A DNA stretch of 56,525 nucleotides from an uncultured Christensenella sp. GTDB lineage: Bacteria; Bacillota; Clostridia; Christensenellales; DTU072. The translations under genes and the position numbers were made by a program. The stretch's first letter is position 1. Every line of letters begins with the position of its first letter. The DNA lies in contig CASDZI010000006.1 of assembly GCA_949285605.1 (NCBI GenBank), positions 1 to 56,525 of the forward strand. The letters run 5' to 3'. Below, one piece after another: positions 7,137-16,463 of this stretch. The notes under the pieces are model-generated. The model did not search any database. It was not told the DNA's origin and saw only the letters and a list, made by a program, of their open reading frames with translations.

Positions 7137-10100
7137 TATTTCCCGTACCTGCCTGTGGCTATTCCGAAAGGACAGGTATCGAGATTGCAGACTCGCATCA
7201 TCATACAGCCCATGGACACCAACGGAGCCGTGGCAAAACCGAATTCTTCGGCGCCCAGCAACGCCGCAATGACCACGTCTCTGCCGCTCATCAGTTTCCC
7301 GTCGGTTTCCACGATGACTTTATTCCTCAATCCGTTCTCTATGAGAGTGCGGTGGGTTTCGGCAACTCCGAGTTCCCACGGAAGTCCGGCATGGTGAATG
7401 GAACTGTATGGAGCGGCGCCCGTTCCTCCGTCGTGTCCCGATATAAGCACCACCTGCGCCCCCGCTTTGGCTACGCCTGCGGCAATGGTCCCCACCCCGG
7501 CTTCGGAAACGAGTTTTACCGATATTCTCGCTTTCGGTCCGGCGTTTTTGAGGTCGTAAATAAGCTGAGCGAGATCCTCTATGGAATAAATATCGTGATG
7601 CGGCGGGGGCGAGATCAACGACACACCCGGGGTGGAATAACGGGTTTTCGCTATCCACGGATAAACCTTCTTGCCGGGCAGATGTCCCCCTTCTCCGGGT
7701 TTTGCGCCCTGAGCCATTTTGATCTGAATTTCTTCCGCACTCACCAGATACTCGCTTGTCACGCCGAAACGTCCCGACGCCACCTGTTTGATTTTGCTGT
7801 TCCTTTCCGTCCCCAGCCTTTCGGGCTTTTCGCCCCCTTCGCCGGAATTGGACTTTCCGCCCAGGCGGTTCATGGCTATCGCCATACATTCGTGGGCTTC
7901 TTCGGAAATGGAGCCGTAACTCATAGCTCCCGTCTTGAAGCGTTTTACTATGCTTTCTTCGCTTTCCACTTCCTCTATCGGAACTCCCTCTTCGGGATAA
8001 TCGAAATCCAGAAGTCCACGCAGAGTGTGCGGAATCTCGTTGTCCACCAGATCGGTATAGAGACGGAATTTTTCATAGCTGCCTTCCCTGACCGCCTGTT
8101 GAAGTTTGACGATGGTCTGGGGATTATAGAGGTGGTCTTCTTTGTCCTGACCGCTTCTGAGTTTATAGTACCCCGTGCTGTCCAAAGCCGTATCCACGCC
8201 CAGACCCAGCGGATCGAAGGCGTGGTCGTGACGATATTTTACCCCGTCCTCTATTTCCTTGAGTCCGATCCCTCCGACCCTGCTCACGGTATTGGTAAAA
8301 TACTTGTCTATGACCTCTTTTTCTATCCCCACCACTTCGAAAATCTGCGCAGACTGGTAGGATTGCAGGGTGGAAATACCCATTTTTGCTGCGATCTTCA
8401 CTATTCCTTTCATAATGGCGGAATTGTAATCGTCTATCGCCGTATGCGGATCCTTGTCCAGCATTTTCTTTTCCACGAGTTCTTCTATACATTCGTGCGC
8501 AAGGTAAGGATTAACCGCTCGGGCACCGTAACCCAACAGCGTGGCGAAATGGTGTACGCTCCGAGGCTCGGCGCTTTCCAAAATTATGGATACCGCCGTC
8601 CTTTTCTTGGTGCGGACGAGGTATTGTTCCATTGCGGATACCGCAAGAAGCGACGGTATGGCGAGTTTGCTCTCGTCCAACCCCCTGTCCGAAAGAACGA
8701 TTATGTTCGCTCCGCTGCGGAAGGCTTTGTCGCAATTTACGAACATTTCCTCCAGAGCGTCTTTGAGCGAAGTGTTCTTGTAATAAAGCAAAGACACGGT
8801 CGCACATTTGAAATGATCCCTGTCCAGTGATTTTATTTTAAGAAGATCCACGCCCGTAAGAATGGGATGTTCTATCTCCAAAACCCGACAGTTCTCCCCT
8901 TTTTCCTCGAGGAGGTTTCCGTCGGAACCGACGTAAACGGTGGTGTCGGTAACGATTTTTTCCCGAAGGGAATCTATGGGCGGATTGGTGACCTGGGCAA
9001 AAAGCTGTTTGAAATAATTGAAAAGCGGCTGGTGTTTTTCGCTGAGGGCGGCAAGAGGTATGTCCGTCCCCATGGAGGCTATCGCCTCTTCCCCGTTTTT
9101 CGCCATGGGAAGGATATTGTCTTTCACGTCTTCGTAGGTGTATCCGAACGCTTTATAGAGTTTATCCCGCAGTTTTTGGTCGTGTTCAGGCACTTTTTTA
9201 TTCGGAACGGGAATTTTTTTCAGTTTGAGAAGGTAGTCGTCCAACCACTCCCCGTAAGGATTTTTTTCCGAATAATATCTCTTACATTCCTCGTCTCGGA
9301 TTATCTTTTTCCTCACGGTATCGATAACAATCATTTTTCCAGGTTGGATACGGGATTTTTCCACGATTTTTCCCTCGGGAATATCCAGAACGCCCGTTTC
9401 CGAAGCCAGAATGAACCTGCCGTCGGCGGTCACGCAGTATCTCGACGGACGTAAACCGTTTCTGTCCAGGGTCATACCGGCTATTTCTCCGTCGGAAAAC
9501 ATTATCGCCGCAGGACCGTCCCACGGTTCCATCATCGTGGCGTAATAATGATAAAAATCCCTCTTGGCTTCGTGAGCGTAAGGGTCGTGTTTCCAGGGTT
9601 CGGGAATGGTCATCATCACCGCAAGGGGCAGATCGATCCCGTTCATATACATAAATTCCAACGTGTTATCCAGCATCGCGGAGTCCGAACCCGACACGTT
9701 TATGACGGGCAGCACCTTCTCCATATCCTCTTTCATGACCTCGGAGAAAACCGTTTCCTCTCTCGCCAGCATTCTGTCGGCGTTGCCCCTGATGGTATTT
9801 ATTTCGCCGTTGTGGGCGATGAAGCGGTAGGGGTGCGCCCTCTCCCAACTCGGTTGCGTATTGGTGGAGAAACGGGAATGAACGAAAGCTATGGCGCTGC
9901 GGTAGCGTTCGTCCTTCAGATCGGGATAAAACTCTCCCAGCTGATTGACGAGCAGCATTCCCTTATAAACCAGGGTACGGGAAGAAAGACTTACCACATA
10001 GGTGCCGCTGCAACTTTTTTCGAACTGTCTCCTTATAACGTAGAGTTTCCTGTCGAAATCCAACCCCCTTCCGATATAATTCGGACGGGCGAGAAAACAT

Positions 10101-10522
10101 TGGTAAATGTCGGGCATGCTGTTTAGGGCTTTTTCTCCCAAAATATCCTTGTTTACGGGGACTTTACGCCACCGAACGATCCTTATTCCCTCTTTGCCGG
10201 AAATAATTTCGAAGGATTTTTTTGCCATTTGCCTTTCCTTTTCGGAAACGGGAAAGAAGAACATTCCCACGCCGTAATCCCCGTTTTCGGGCAGGTCGGG
10301 ACCTAAACAGGAAAGGAAAAATTCGTGCGGGATCTGCGTCAGTATCCCCACGCCGTCGCCCACCGTCCCCGTGGCGTCCTTGCCTGCACGGTGTTCCAGC
10401 CTTTCCACTATGGTCAATGCGTCCGCCACGGCGGAATGAGTTTTCTCTCCGTTAATGTTGACTACTGCGCCTATTCCGCAGGCGTCGTGTTCAAATTTAG
10501 CTAAAAAATCGTCCTTTTTCAT
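7136..10522 (-). CDS. gltB: Glutamate synthase large subunit, N-terminal piece (amidotransferase and synthase domains)
   Basis: The 1128-residue ORF carries most of GltB. A short propeptide ([14 protein letters not shown]) precedes the catalytic Cys15 of the class II glutamine amidotransferase (CGIGAVV). Next come the central domain and the FMN-binding synthase domain ([39 protein letters not shown]). It ends just after the cluster-binding cysteines [13 protein letters not shown] and PFGIAT, then runs ten bases further into TAA. Intact GltB of about 1500 residues continues here into a helical linker and the GXGXG domain, which now sits in the next ORF. The pieces total 1474 residues. Start ATG 10522 follows GGGTGA. 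The 5' leader contains an intrinsic terminator. Confidence 0.9.
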   Translation of the reverse strand: MKKDDFLAKFEHDACGIGAVVNINGEKTHSAVADALTIVERLEHRAGKDATGTVGDGVGILTQIPHEFFLSCLGPDLPENGDYGVGMFFFPVSEKERQMAKKSFEIISGKEGIRIVRWRKVPVNKDILGEKALNSMPDIYQCFLARPNYIGRGLDFDRKLYVIRRQFEKSCSGTYVVSLSSRTLVYKGMLLVNQLGEFYPDLKDERYRSAIAFVHSRFSTNTQPSWERAHPYRFIAHNGEINTIRGNADRMLAREETVFSEVMKEDMEKVLPVINVSGSDSAMLDNTLEFMYMNGIDLPLAVMMTIPEPWKHDPYAHEAKRDFYHYYATMMEPWDGPAAIMFSDGEIAGMTLDRNGLRPSRYCVTADGRFILASETGVLDIPEGKIVEKSRIQPGKMIVIDTVRKKIIRDEECKRYYSEKNPYGEWLDDYLLKLKKIPVPNKKVPEHDQKLRDKLYKAFGYTYEDVKDNILPMAKNGEEAIASMGTDIPLAALSEKHQPLFNYFKQLFAQVTNPPIDSLREKIVTDTTVYVGSDGNLLEEKGENCRVLEIEHPILTGVDLLKIKSLDRDHFKCATVSLLYYKNTSLKDALEEMFVNCDKAFRSGANIIVLSDRGLDESKLAIPSLLAVSAMEQYLVRTKKRTAVSIILESAEPRSVHHFATLLGYGARAVNPYLAHECIEELVEKKMLDKDPHTAIDDYNSAIMKGIVKIAAKMGISTLQSYQSAQIFEVVGIEKEVIDKYFTNTVSRVGGIGLKEIEDGVKYRHDHAFDPLGLGVDTALDSTGYYKLRSGQDKEDHLYNPQTIVKLQQAVREGSYEKFRLYTDLVDNEIPHTLRGLLDFDYPEEGVPIEEVESEESIVKRFKTGAMSYGSISEEAHECMAIAMNRLGGKSNSGEGGEKPERLGTERNSKIKQVASGRFGVTSEYLVSAEEIQIKMAQGAKPGEGGHLPGKKVYPWIAKTRYSTPGVSLISPPPHHDIYSIEDLAQLIYDLKNAGPKARISVKLVSEAGVGTIAAGVAKAGAQVVLISGHDGGTGAAPYSSIHHAGLPWELGVAETHRTLIENGLRNKVIVETDGKLMSGRDVVIAALLGAEEFGFATAPLVSMGCMMMRVCNLDTCPFGIATGRYGK

Positions 10523-10533
10523 ACTTCACCCGT

Positions 10534-10568
10534 AAAAAAAGGCGTCACAGAAAAATCACTGTGACGCC
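10534..10568 (-). terminator. Promoter-proximal intrinsic terminator in the gltB leader
   Basis: A perfect 10-bp stem (GGCGTCACAG / CTGTGACGCC, 10541-10550 with 10559-10568) has an 8-nt loop and is followed on the minus strand by seven T (10534-10540). It lies 8 nt after the predicted gltB transcription start and 12 nt before ATG 10522. It cannot simply close the upstream gene: any transcript from the gltB promoter must pass it, so it should act as an attenuator. Confidence 0.8.
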
Positions 10569-10576
10569 GTTGCCAT
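10556..10576 (-). promoter_or_regulatory. Possible leaderless leader peptide M-A-T-A-S-Q before gltB
   Basis: At the predicted transcription start (10576) the RNA reads AUG GCA ACG GCG UCA CAG UGA. The last three sense codons lie on the 5' arm of the terminator stem and the stop is in its loop. The final sense codon is glutamine, the GltB substrate. A ribosome held there would block the terminator. This is inference from layout only, and one Gln codon is a weak sensor. Confidence 0.25.
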
Positions 10577-10582
10577 GTTTAC

Positions 10583-10611
10583 AGTATATGGATTCGGGAA
10601 GCGTTTGTCAA
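10583..10611 (-). promoter_or_regulatory. Sigma-A promoter of gltBD
   Basis: On the minus strand TTGACA (10606-10611), a 17-bp spacer and TATACT (10583-10588) form a near-perfect promoter. The predicted start at 10576 coincides with an AUG. Confidence 0.85.
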
Positions 10612-10638
10612 ATATTTTACGAAAGAAAAGGAAATTTT

Positions 10639-12552
<1,914 letters not shown>

Positions 12553-12573
12553 TTATGTGTCTTAGACTTACTA

Positions 12574-12601
12574 TATAATATGAAAAGACGGCAAAAACTG
12601 T
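12574..12601 (-). promoter_or_regulatory. Candidate sigma-K promoter of the collagen-like gene
   Basis: Minus-strand CATATTATA (12574-12582) fits the sigma-K -10 pattern CATA-N3-TA exactly, with AC 17 bp upstream (12600-12601). No good sigma-A pair is visible. BclA genes are known late mother-cell genes. AT-rich chance matches are common, so this is tentative. Confidence 0.35.
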
Positions 12602-12613
12602 TATTGCCGTCTT
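12583..12613 (-). terminator. Hairpin terminator upstream of the collagen-like gene
   Basis: A perfect 10-bp stem (AAGACGGCAA 12585-12594 with TTGCCGTCTT 12604-12613) is followed on the minus strand by TTTTC. It would block read-through from the decayed region upstream. Confidence 0.5.
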
Positions 12614-12637
12614 GTCTATCGGATCTTAACGATAAGA

Positions 12638-12835
12638 GTGGCAGGAATAACCTGCAATTCTTCCGCAAAAGAATTTTGCGCCGTTTTCGAAAATTTAGGT
12701 TGTACTATCAGTACCTCGGGATTAGCCTATATCGCCACTTATAAAGATACTCAAATAAGTTTCATCCCCATCGAAGGAAATTCCGCCATACGTATCCGAT
12801 TAGAAGTCAGCAACAAAGAAGGTATCGTTTTTTAA
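12638..12835 (+). CDS. Short unrecognised ORF, possibly a gene fragment
   Basis: A 65-codon frame from GTG 12638 to TAA 12835 uses codons like the genuine genes nearby (GAA, AAA, ATA, GCC) and has a protein-like composition (FENLGCTIST, TQISFIPIEGNSAIRIRLEV). No family is recognised and no ribosome binding site precedes the GTG. The frame is open further upstream, so it may be the tail of a lost gene. It lies between the collagen-like gene and a pseudogene. Confidence 0.3.
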   Translation: MAGITCNSSAKEFCAVFENLGCTISTSGLAYIATYKDTQISFIPIEGNSAIRIRLEVSNKEGIVF

Positions 12836-12989
12836 CGAATTTTTCCTATAATATTATTTAGATAAAGATATTATTGAAAGATATATTCATCTTTTATCCC
12901 CTGCCGTCAACGAGCTTTCCGAGAATTAACCCACTTGTCCCCTTTTCCCTTCTTTTCAATAAACGTTATTAAAATATTCGCTATAGAAA

Positions 12990-13017
12990 CGCTAAGAAAC
13001 TCCCCGAAAAGGGAGTT
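12990..13017 (-). terminator. Terminator-like hairpin behind the NUDIX pseudogene
   Basis: AACTCCC (12998-13004) pairs with GGGAGTT (13011-13017); the minus strand continues TCTTAG. The stem resembles the tRNA-Lys terminator at 14715-14735. Between 12836 and 12990 nothing else is apparent. Confidence 0.4.
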
Positions 13018-13029
13018 GCTCTTATAATA

Positions 13030-13494
13030 ACCGCACTTATCGACATTCTATACGTCTCCTCTCCCGTAGCCAGCAATTCACGAACTATATCCTCTTCGGC
13101 AGTCATAATGTCGCAGCTTTTACCTTCCTGTAGCCTTACGTTACCGGCGTCGCATTCGGCCTGAAAAATCCATACACCCGCAAATTGTCTTTACGCTTTA
13201 ACGTTATAACAAGCTTGCCGCACGCGGGCTCGAGAAGAAGCCCCGTTTCTTCTCGAGCCTCTCTCAAAGACGCTTCACGACTGTCTTTTCTTAAAAGTGC
13301 TGAGCCTCCGCTATACTCCAACATACTGGGAAAAAATCTATTTGGAGAACACTTGGTAAGGAGGAATTCTCCTTTTGCATTCAAAGCCCAGCCTTGAACA
13401 ACGAGGTGGTATTCGCCCGTTTTGCGTTCTTCATCGCATATCGTACTACGCCTTTTTTCCTGCGACTGTTATCGAAAATATCACAAATTTCCAT
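13030..13494 (-). pseudogene. NUDIX hydrolase pseudogene with two frameshifts
   Basis: Three frames together reconstruct a small NUDIX protein. Frame one begins at ATG 13494 with MEICDIFDNSRRKKG, the usual MEI.D.FD.nR..kG start. Near 13430 the match moves to a second frame: TGEYHLVVQGWALNAKGEFLLTK, then GGSALLRKDSREASLREAREETG, a NUDIX box in which the early conserved Glu is replaced by Lys. After about 13160 the match moves again (LQEGKSCDIMTAEEDIVRELL), as in the family C-terminus. The middle frame alone gives 82 codons (13136-13384) from a TTG. Two independent shifts plus a mutated box argue for genuine decay rather than sequencing error. Confidence 0.75.
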
Positions 13495-13566
13495 ATTATC
13501 TCCCGCATAAAATATCTATTTTTATTCAAAACAGGTCGCACCTTACCGAATGTATTTTCCTAAATT

Positions 13567-13595
13567 TTGACATATGAATATTTTAATGCTATAAT
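13567..13595 (+). promoter_or_regulatory. Consensus promoter of the AT-rich orphan gene
   Basis: TTGACA (13567-13572), a 17-bp spacer and TATAAT (13590-13595) match the sigma-A consensus perfectly. The start should fall near 13602, giving a leader of about 30 nt to ATG 13633. Confidence 0.85.
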
Positions 13596-13632
13596 GTGTG
13601 TAAATTAATTGCAAATATTGGGGGGAATATAT

Positions 13633-14235
13633 ATGTTAAGACTTTATAAGTTTTTCGATATGCAACCTGTAATTTTCGATGACAGAAAATCTGTAAGGGA
13701 ATTATTGAATTATGTTTTTGAAAAATCTGATTATTATGAACCGGCAGGTATGGACATAGTTACTGTTTATGATGCCTCGAAGTATCATGTTATAGATGAC
13801 ACCACAATTGCTTGTTATAAAGTTTTTACTCCATATGACGATACAATCGGTCACGGGAACAACGGTCTATGTGTAGCCTATTATTTGCCCAATCTTTTTT
13901 TCTATGCCGAAGGTGGTTGGGGACATCACATGATTGAAATGGATATAGTAAAAAATATTAAAAATCCTGTGCCCGTAAACCTACGCTTCCCGGAATTTAA
14001 AAATACTGTTGTATTAAACGGTGACATAACTATTAGACAAATTTATGAATATTTGGTAAACACAAATTATATAAACAATGATTTCAAAATATTTAAATTT
14101 TATGAAATGCTATATGGCCTTCCGGACGAGACTAGTTGTGTACCGTATAATGCTATTTCAAATCAAGGCAAAGCAACAATCAAAGAAGTATGTAGAAACT
14201 TTTCGGAACCTATATGTATAATCGATAAATTTTAA
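13633..14235 (+). CDS. Orphan 200-residue protein of unknown function
   Basis: The start chosen is ATG 13633 (MLRLYKFFDM...), five bases after GGGGGA; a frame-internal ATG eight codons upstream lacks a ribosome binding site. The protein is soluble, rich in Tyr, Phe, Asn and Asp, with no signal peptide or membrane segment and no motif I recognise (notable bits: YAEGGWGHHM near residue 95, TIRQIYEYLV near 137). Codons are strongly A/T-ending, unlike the neighbouring genes, which suggests recent acquisition. It has a perfect promoter of its own and lies in an accessory strip next to a tRNA gene. Such isolated AT-rich genes are often immunity or defence components, but nothing here proves it. Confidence 0.7.
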   Translation: MLRLYKFFDMQPVIFDDRKSVRELLNYVFEKSDYYEPAGMDIVTVYDASKYHVIDDTTIACYKVFTPYDDTIGHGNNGLCVAYYLPNLFFYAEGGWGHHMIEMDIVKNIKNPVPVNLRFPEFKNTVVLNGDITIRQIYEYLVNTNYINNDFKIFKFYEMLYGLPDETSCVPYNAISNQGKATIKEVCRNFSEPICIIDKF

Positions 14236-14706
14236 TATGCTAATATAATAATATTGTGTAGTTTCACACTTGGGATAATCGTTGTCCAGCATATATTATC
14301 AAATAGTAAATAGTAATTATTGCGAATACCGAAATTAAACAACACACCTACATATTACAACACGGCTATATTGAAAATTTATCGAAAAAAGTTATCTATC
14401 TATAGTGTTTATAATACCCAAATATGCGGACATCAGCGTTTACTAAGGCGTAAATGACCGCTGTCCGAATCGTGAACAAAGGTCGTAAGAAGCGCCCTTA
14501 TCCTCGCTTTGCCGCACCTTCAGGGACCATTCGGACTTACCTTTATTTTTTTATAAGTACATTCGTGCTGCGTTTTGTGTTCCCTTATCCTTGTTTGGTC
14601 GTACCTCATCAGACAGGCTCCGCCTGCCTTCGGGGTCCCCGAAAAAACAAAGGTTTTTTGGGGTGTCTTTGCGAACCCTGCGGGTTCTTTTTGTCCCTGA
14701 AGTAGC
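14236..14706. other. Non-coding accessory strip with several small hairpins
   Basis: No credible gene is seen. The left half is AT-rich. The right half holds successive inverted repeats: CAGGC-TCC-GCCTG near 14613-14625, a long CCCC-G-AAAAAAC / GTTTTTTGGGG hairpin near 14637-14663, and GAACCC-TGC-GGGTTC followed by TTTTT near 14673-14692 (terminator-like on the plus strand). Confidence 0.5.
14514..14527. repeat. 14-bp copy of the tRNA-Lys 3' end
   Basis: GCACCTTCAGGGAC at 14514-14527 is repeated exactly and in the same orientation at 14748-14761 inside the tRNA gene (3' acceptor/T arm). An inverted copy of its last ten bases is at 14693-14702. It resembles a short attachment-site duplication, but no integrase is present. 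Confidence 0.4.
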
Positions 14707-14735
14707 AAAAAAGAAAACTCCCCAAAAGGGAGTTT
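14707..14735 (-). terminator. Terminator of tRNA-Lys
   Basis: AAACTCCC (14715-14722) pairs with GGGAGTTT (14728-14735), followed on the minus strand by TCTTTTTT. It begins nine bases after the CCA end. Confidence 0.8.
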
Positions 14736-14743
14736 CTCTTTTT

Positions 14744-14819
14744 TGGTGCACCTTCAGGGACTCGAACCCGGGACCCACTGATTAAGAGTCAGTTGCTCTA
14801 CCAACTGAGCTAAAGGTGC
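14744..14819 (-). tRNA. tRNA-Lys (anticodon CTT)
   Basis: The minus strand folds as a full cloverleaf. The acceptor is GCACCTT/AAGGTGC with discriminator A and an encoded CCA (14744-14746). The D arm is GCTCAGTTGGTAGAGC, the anticodon arm ACTGA-CTCTTAA-TCAGT gives anticodon CTT, and the T arm carries GGTTCGAGTCC. It has its own promoter and terminator. Confidence 0.97.
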
Positions 14820-14840
14820 TTAAGGTTTCTTTACCCTGTT

Positions 14841-14869
14841 ATTATAGTGATTTGAGAGCCGTTTGTCAA
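14841..14869 (-). promoter_or_regulatory. Sigma-A promoter of tRNA-Lys
   Basis: Minus-strand TTGACA (14864-14869), a 17-bp spacer and TATAAT (14841-14846) are a perfect consensus pair, placing the start near 14834, about 15 nt before the mature 5' end. Confidence 0.9.
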
Positions 14870-14927
14870 CTGATATTCGTTTTCTTATCGAAAATTGTGA
14901 AAGGGATTTTTTTTCCGCTTCAAAAAT

Positions 14928-15278
14928 TCAGTCTTCGATTTTCGTTACGTTGGCGCCGTTGCCCCACAGCTGCTCCAGACGGTAAAAATCTCTCGTCGCG
15001 TCGTTGAAAACGTGTACGATCACGCTGCCGTAGTCGATAACTACCCATCTGCCTTCCCTCACTCCGTCTCGTCTCAACGGCGCATCCAGTCCTCTTTCCT
15101 CGCCTTTCTCGTCCAAAAAGTCGGTCAGCGCTTTGACCTGCGTGGTGCTTTTGCCGGTAGCTATGACGAAATATTCGGTAACTATAGTCTGCTCCGCCAC
15201 GTCTATAACCGTGATGTCGGAGGCTTTCTTTTCTTTCAAAAGTTCCACTATTACGTCTTTGGTTTGTTTTGCGTCCAT
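14928..15278 (-). CDS. rsfS: Ribosomal silencing factor RsfS
   Basis: The 116-residue protein is the RsfS/YbeB/Iojap family, of the usual length, with core motifs ASDITVIDVAEQTIVTEYFV, GKSTTQVKAL and GRWVVIDYGSVIVHVF. RsfS binds ribosomal protein L14 on free 50S subunits and prevents joining to 30S when nutrients are scarce. It is 19 bp downstream of nadD-yqeK, the conserved nadD-yqeK-rsfS order of Firmicutes, and is expected to share its transcript from the promoter at 16400-16428. Confidence 0.96.
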   Translation of the reverse strand: MDAKQTKDVIVELLKEKKASDITVIDVAEQTIVTEYFVIATGKSTTQVKALTDFLDEKGEERGLDAPLRRDGVREGRWVVIDYGSVIVHVFNDATRDFYRLEQLWGNGANVTKIED

Positions 15279-15297
15279 ATATACTCCGTATTCTTTT

Positions 15298-16392
15298 TTA
15301 TTTATTGTAATAAAGATAACACTCTTTCGTCAAGTAGTAGATCGGTCTGTCCTGCTTAAGTAAATGCTCGTAAGTCGCTTTCACGCAGGAAGCAAAACCT
15401 TTTTCGAAATCCTCCGATATTATAGAGCGAAGCTCCTCCACTCCTTCGAATTTCCTGTTCGGTTCCAGCATATCCGCACAGAAAACCAGTTTTCCCAAGG
15501 TGGTCATTTCCGTCTTGCCCGTAGTATGATACCTGATAGCGTCCAATATTCTTTCGTCCTTTATCCCGTACTTTTCCTTTGCCTTTTCCGCCCCCTTGAA
15601 CTGGTGAACCACCGGTTGCGGCACCCCTTCGCAAACTGCCGTCGTAGCTTTATCGCAGTCGTGCAGTAAGCAAGCTAAAAACACGTCCTCGTATTTCAGT
15701 TTCAGCAGTCCGGTAAAGTTCTGAGCGTAAAGCATAGTCGATACGCTGTGGGCAAAGGTCTTTTCGCTTTCGTCGTTTCTAAGGGCGGCGACCAGCGAAG
15801 AAAATTCTCTGTAAAGCCCTTTCCTTTCGATAACTTCCGCTACCTTTTCCGAAACGTCCTCCGTCCTTAAACCCACTTCAAAGGACGCCTTAATATGCGA
15901 ACTGGATACCTGTTTCCCTTTATAAGATAACTTCCGCACCTTTATCCCGTAGCGTTTTTCCAAGGAAGCGACCACTTCGTCCATCGCTCCGCTTCCCTCT
16001 CTGTCGGCTACCGCAAGGATAGCCGTGGCGGCGATTTTTTCGGGATTTATCCAGCTGTTGAAATTGACGGCGCTGTCGCCGCCCATTATGAAATAAAAAT
16101 TATCGGAAGGATATTTTTCCTTCAAAAGCGGCAGCACAACCGAGGTGGGATTGACTTGTCCTCTTTGTTTTTCTATCTCGTCGATAACGACGTAAGAAAG
16201 CCCCTCCGTCCCCGCTTTGACCATAGCGACTCTGTCCTCGAAGGAACTGATCCTGCAATGTTTGTGCGGCGGCAAAAAACTGGGCACCACCACCACCTTG
16301 TCGAGCTCAAGCTCCTTTGCCGCACATTCTATGATATGTCTGTGTTCTGTGTGGAAAGGGTCGAACGCCCCTCCGAAAATTCCCGTATTCAT
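15298..16392 (-). CDS. nadD: NadD-YqeK fusion: nicotinate-mononucleotide adenylyltransferase with C-terminal HD hydrolase
   Basis: Residues 1 to about 195 are NadD: GIFGGAFDPFHTEHRH at the N-terminus, VVPSFLPPHK, FIMGGDS, and SSSHIK where the family has ISST-x-x-R. NadD joins NaMN with ATP to make deamido-NAD+. Residues from about 198 to 364 are a YqeK-type HD domain (HSVSTMLYAQ, ACLLHDCDKA, RYHTTG), a family shown to hydrolyse Ap4A symmetrically. In Bacillus these are adjacent separate genes; here they are one 364-residue chain. The (T/H)-x-G-H signature reads HTEH, the Gly being replaced. The mRNA appears leaderless: the -10 box ends 8 bp before ATG 16392 and no Shine-Dalgarno sequence is present. 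Confidence 0.93.
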   Translation of the reverse strand: MNTGIFGGAFDPFHTEHRHIIECAAKELELDKVVVVPSFLPPHKHCRISSFEDRVAMVKAGTEGLSYVVIDEIEKQRGQVNPTSVVLPLLKEKYPSDNFYFIMGGDSAVNFNSWINPEKIAATAILAVADREGSGAMDEVVASLEKRYGIKVRKLSYKGKQVSSSHIKASFEVGLRTEDVSEKVAEVIERKGLYREFSSLVAALRNDESEKTFAHSVSTMLYAQNFTGLLKLKYEDVFLACLLHDCDKATTAVCEGVPQPVVHQFKGAEKAKEKYGIKDERILDAIRYHTTGKTEMTTLGKLVFCADMLEPNRKFEGVEELRSIISEDFEKGFASCVKATYEHLLKQDRPIYYLTKECYLYYNK

Positions 16393-16399
16393 AGTTGAT

Positions 16400-16428
16400 A
16401 TTATACCCTTTATAAATCAAAATTTCAA
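16400..16428 (-). promoter_or_regulatory. Promoter of nadD-yqeK-rsfS
   Basis: Minus-strand TTGAAA (16423-16428), a 17-bp spacer and TATAAT (16400-16405). The predicted start (about 16393) is at the ATG itself, so the transcript would have no leader. Confidence 0.8.
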
Positions 16429-16463
16429 GTTTATACCGCTTGCGAAAAGGGAATAATTCCGTC

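Noticed and set aside
7130..8830. 566-codon plus-strand ORF opposite gltB
   Set aside because: Antisense shadow produced by the codon bias of gltB; no family resemblance and no ribosome binding site.
14236..14743. Integrated mobile element at tRNA-Lys
   Set aside because: Short repeats of the tRNA end exist, but there is no integrase, transposase or phage gene in the interval.
14591..14785. Plus-strand ORF ending in CTFRDSNPGPTD
   Set aside because: It reads through the antisense of tRNA-Lys; this ending is a familiar artefact of ORFs crossing tRNA genes.
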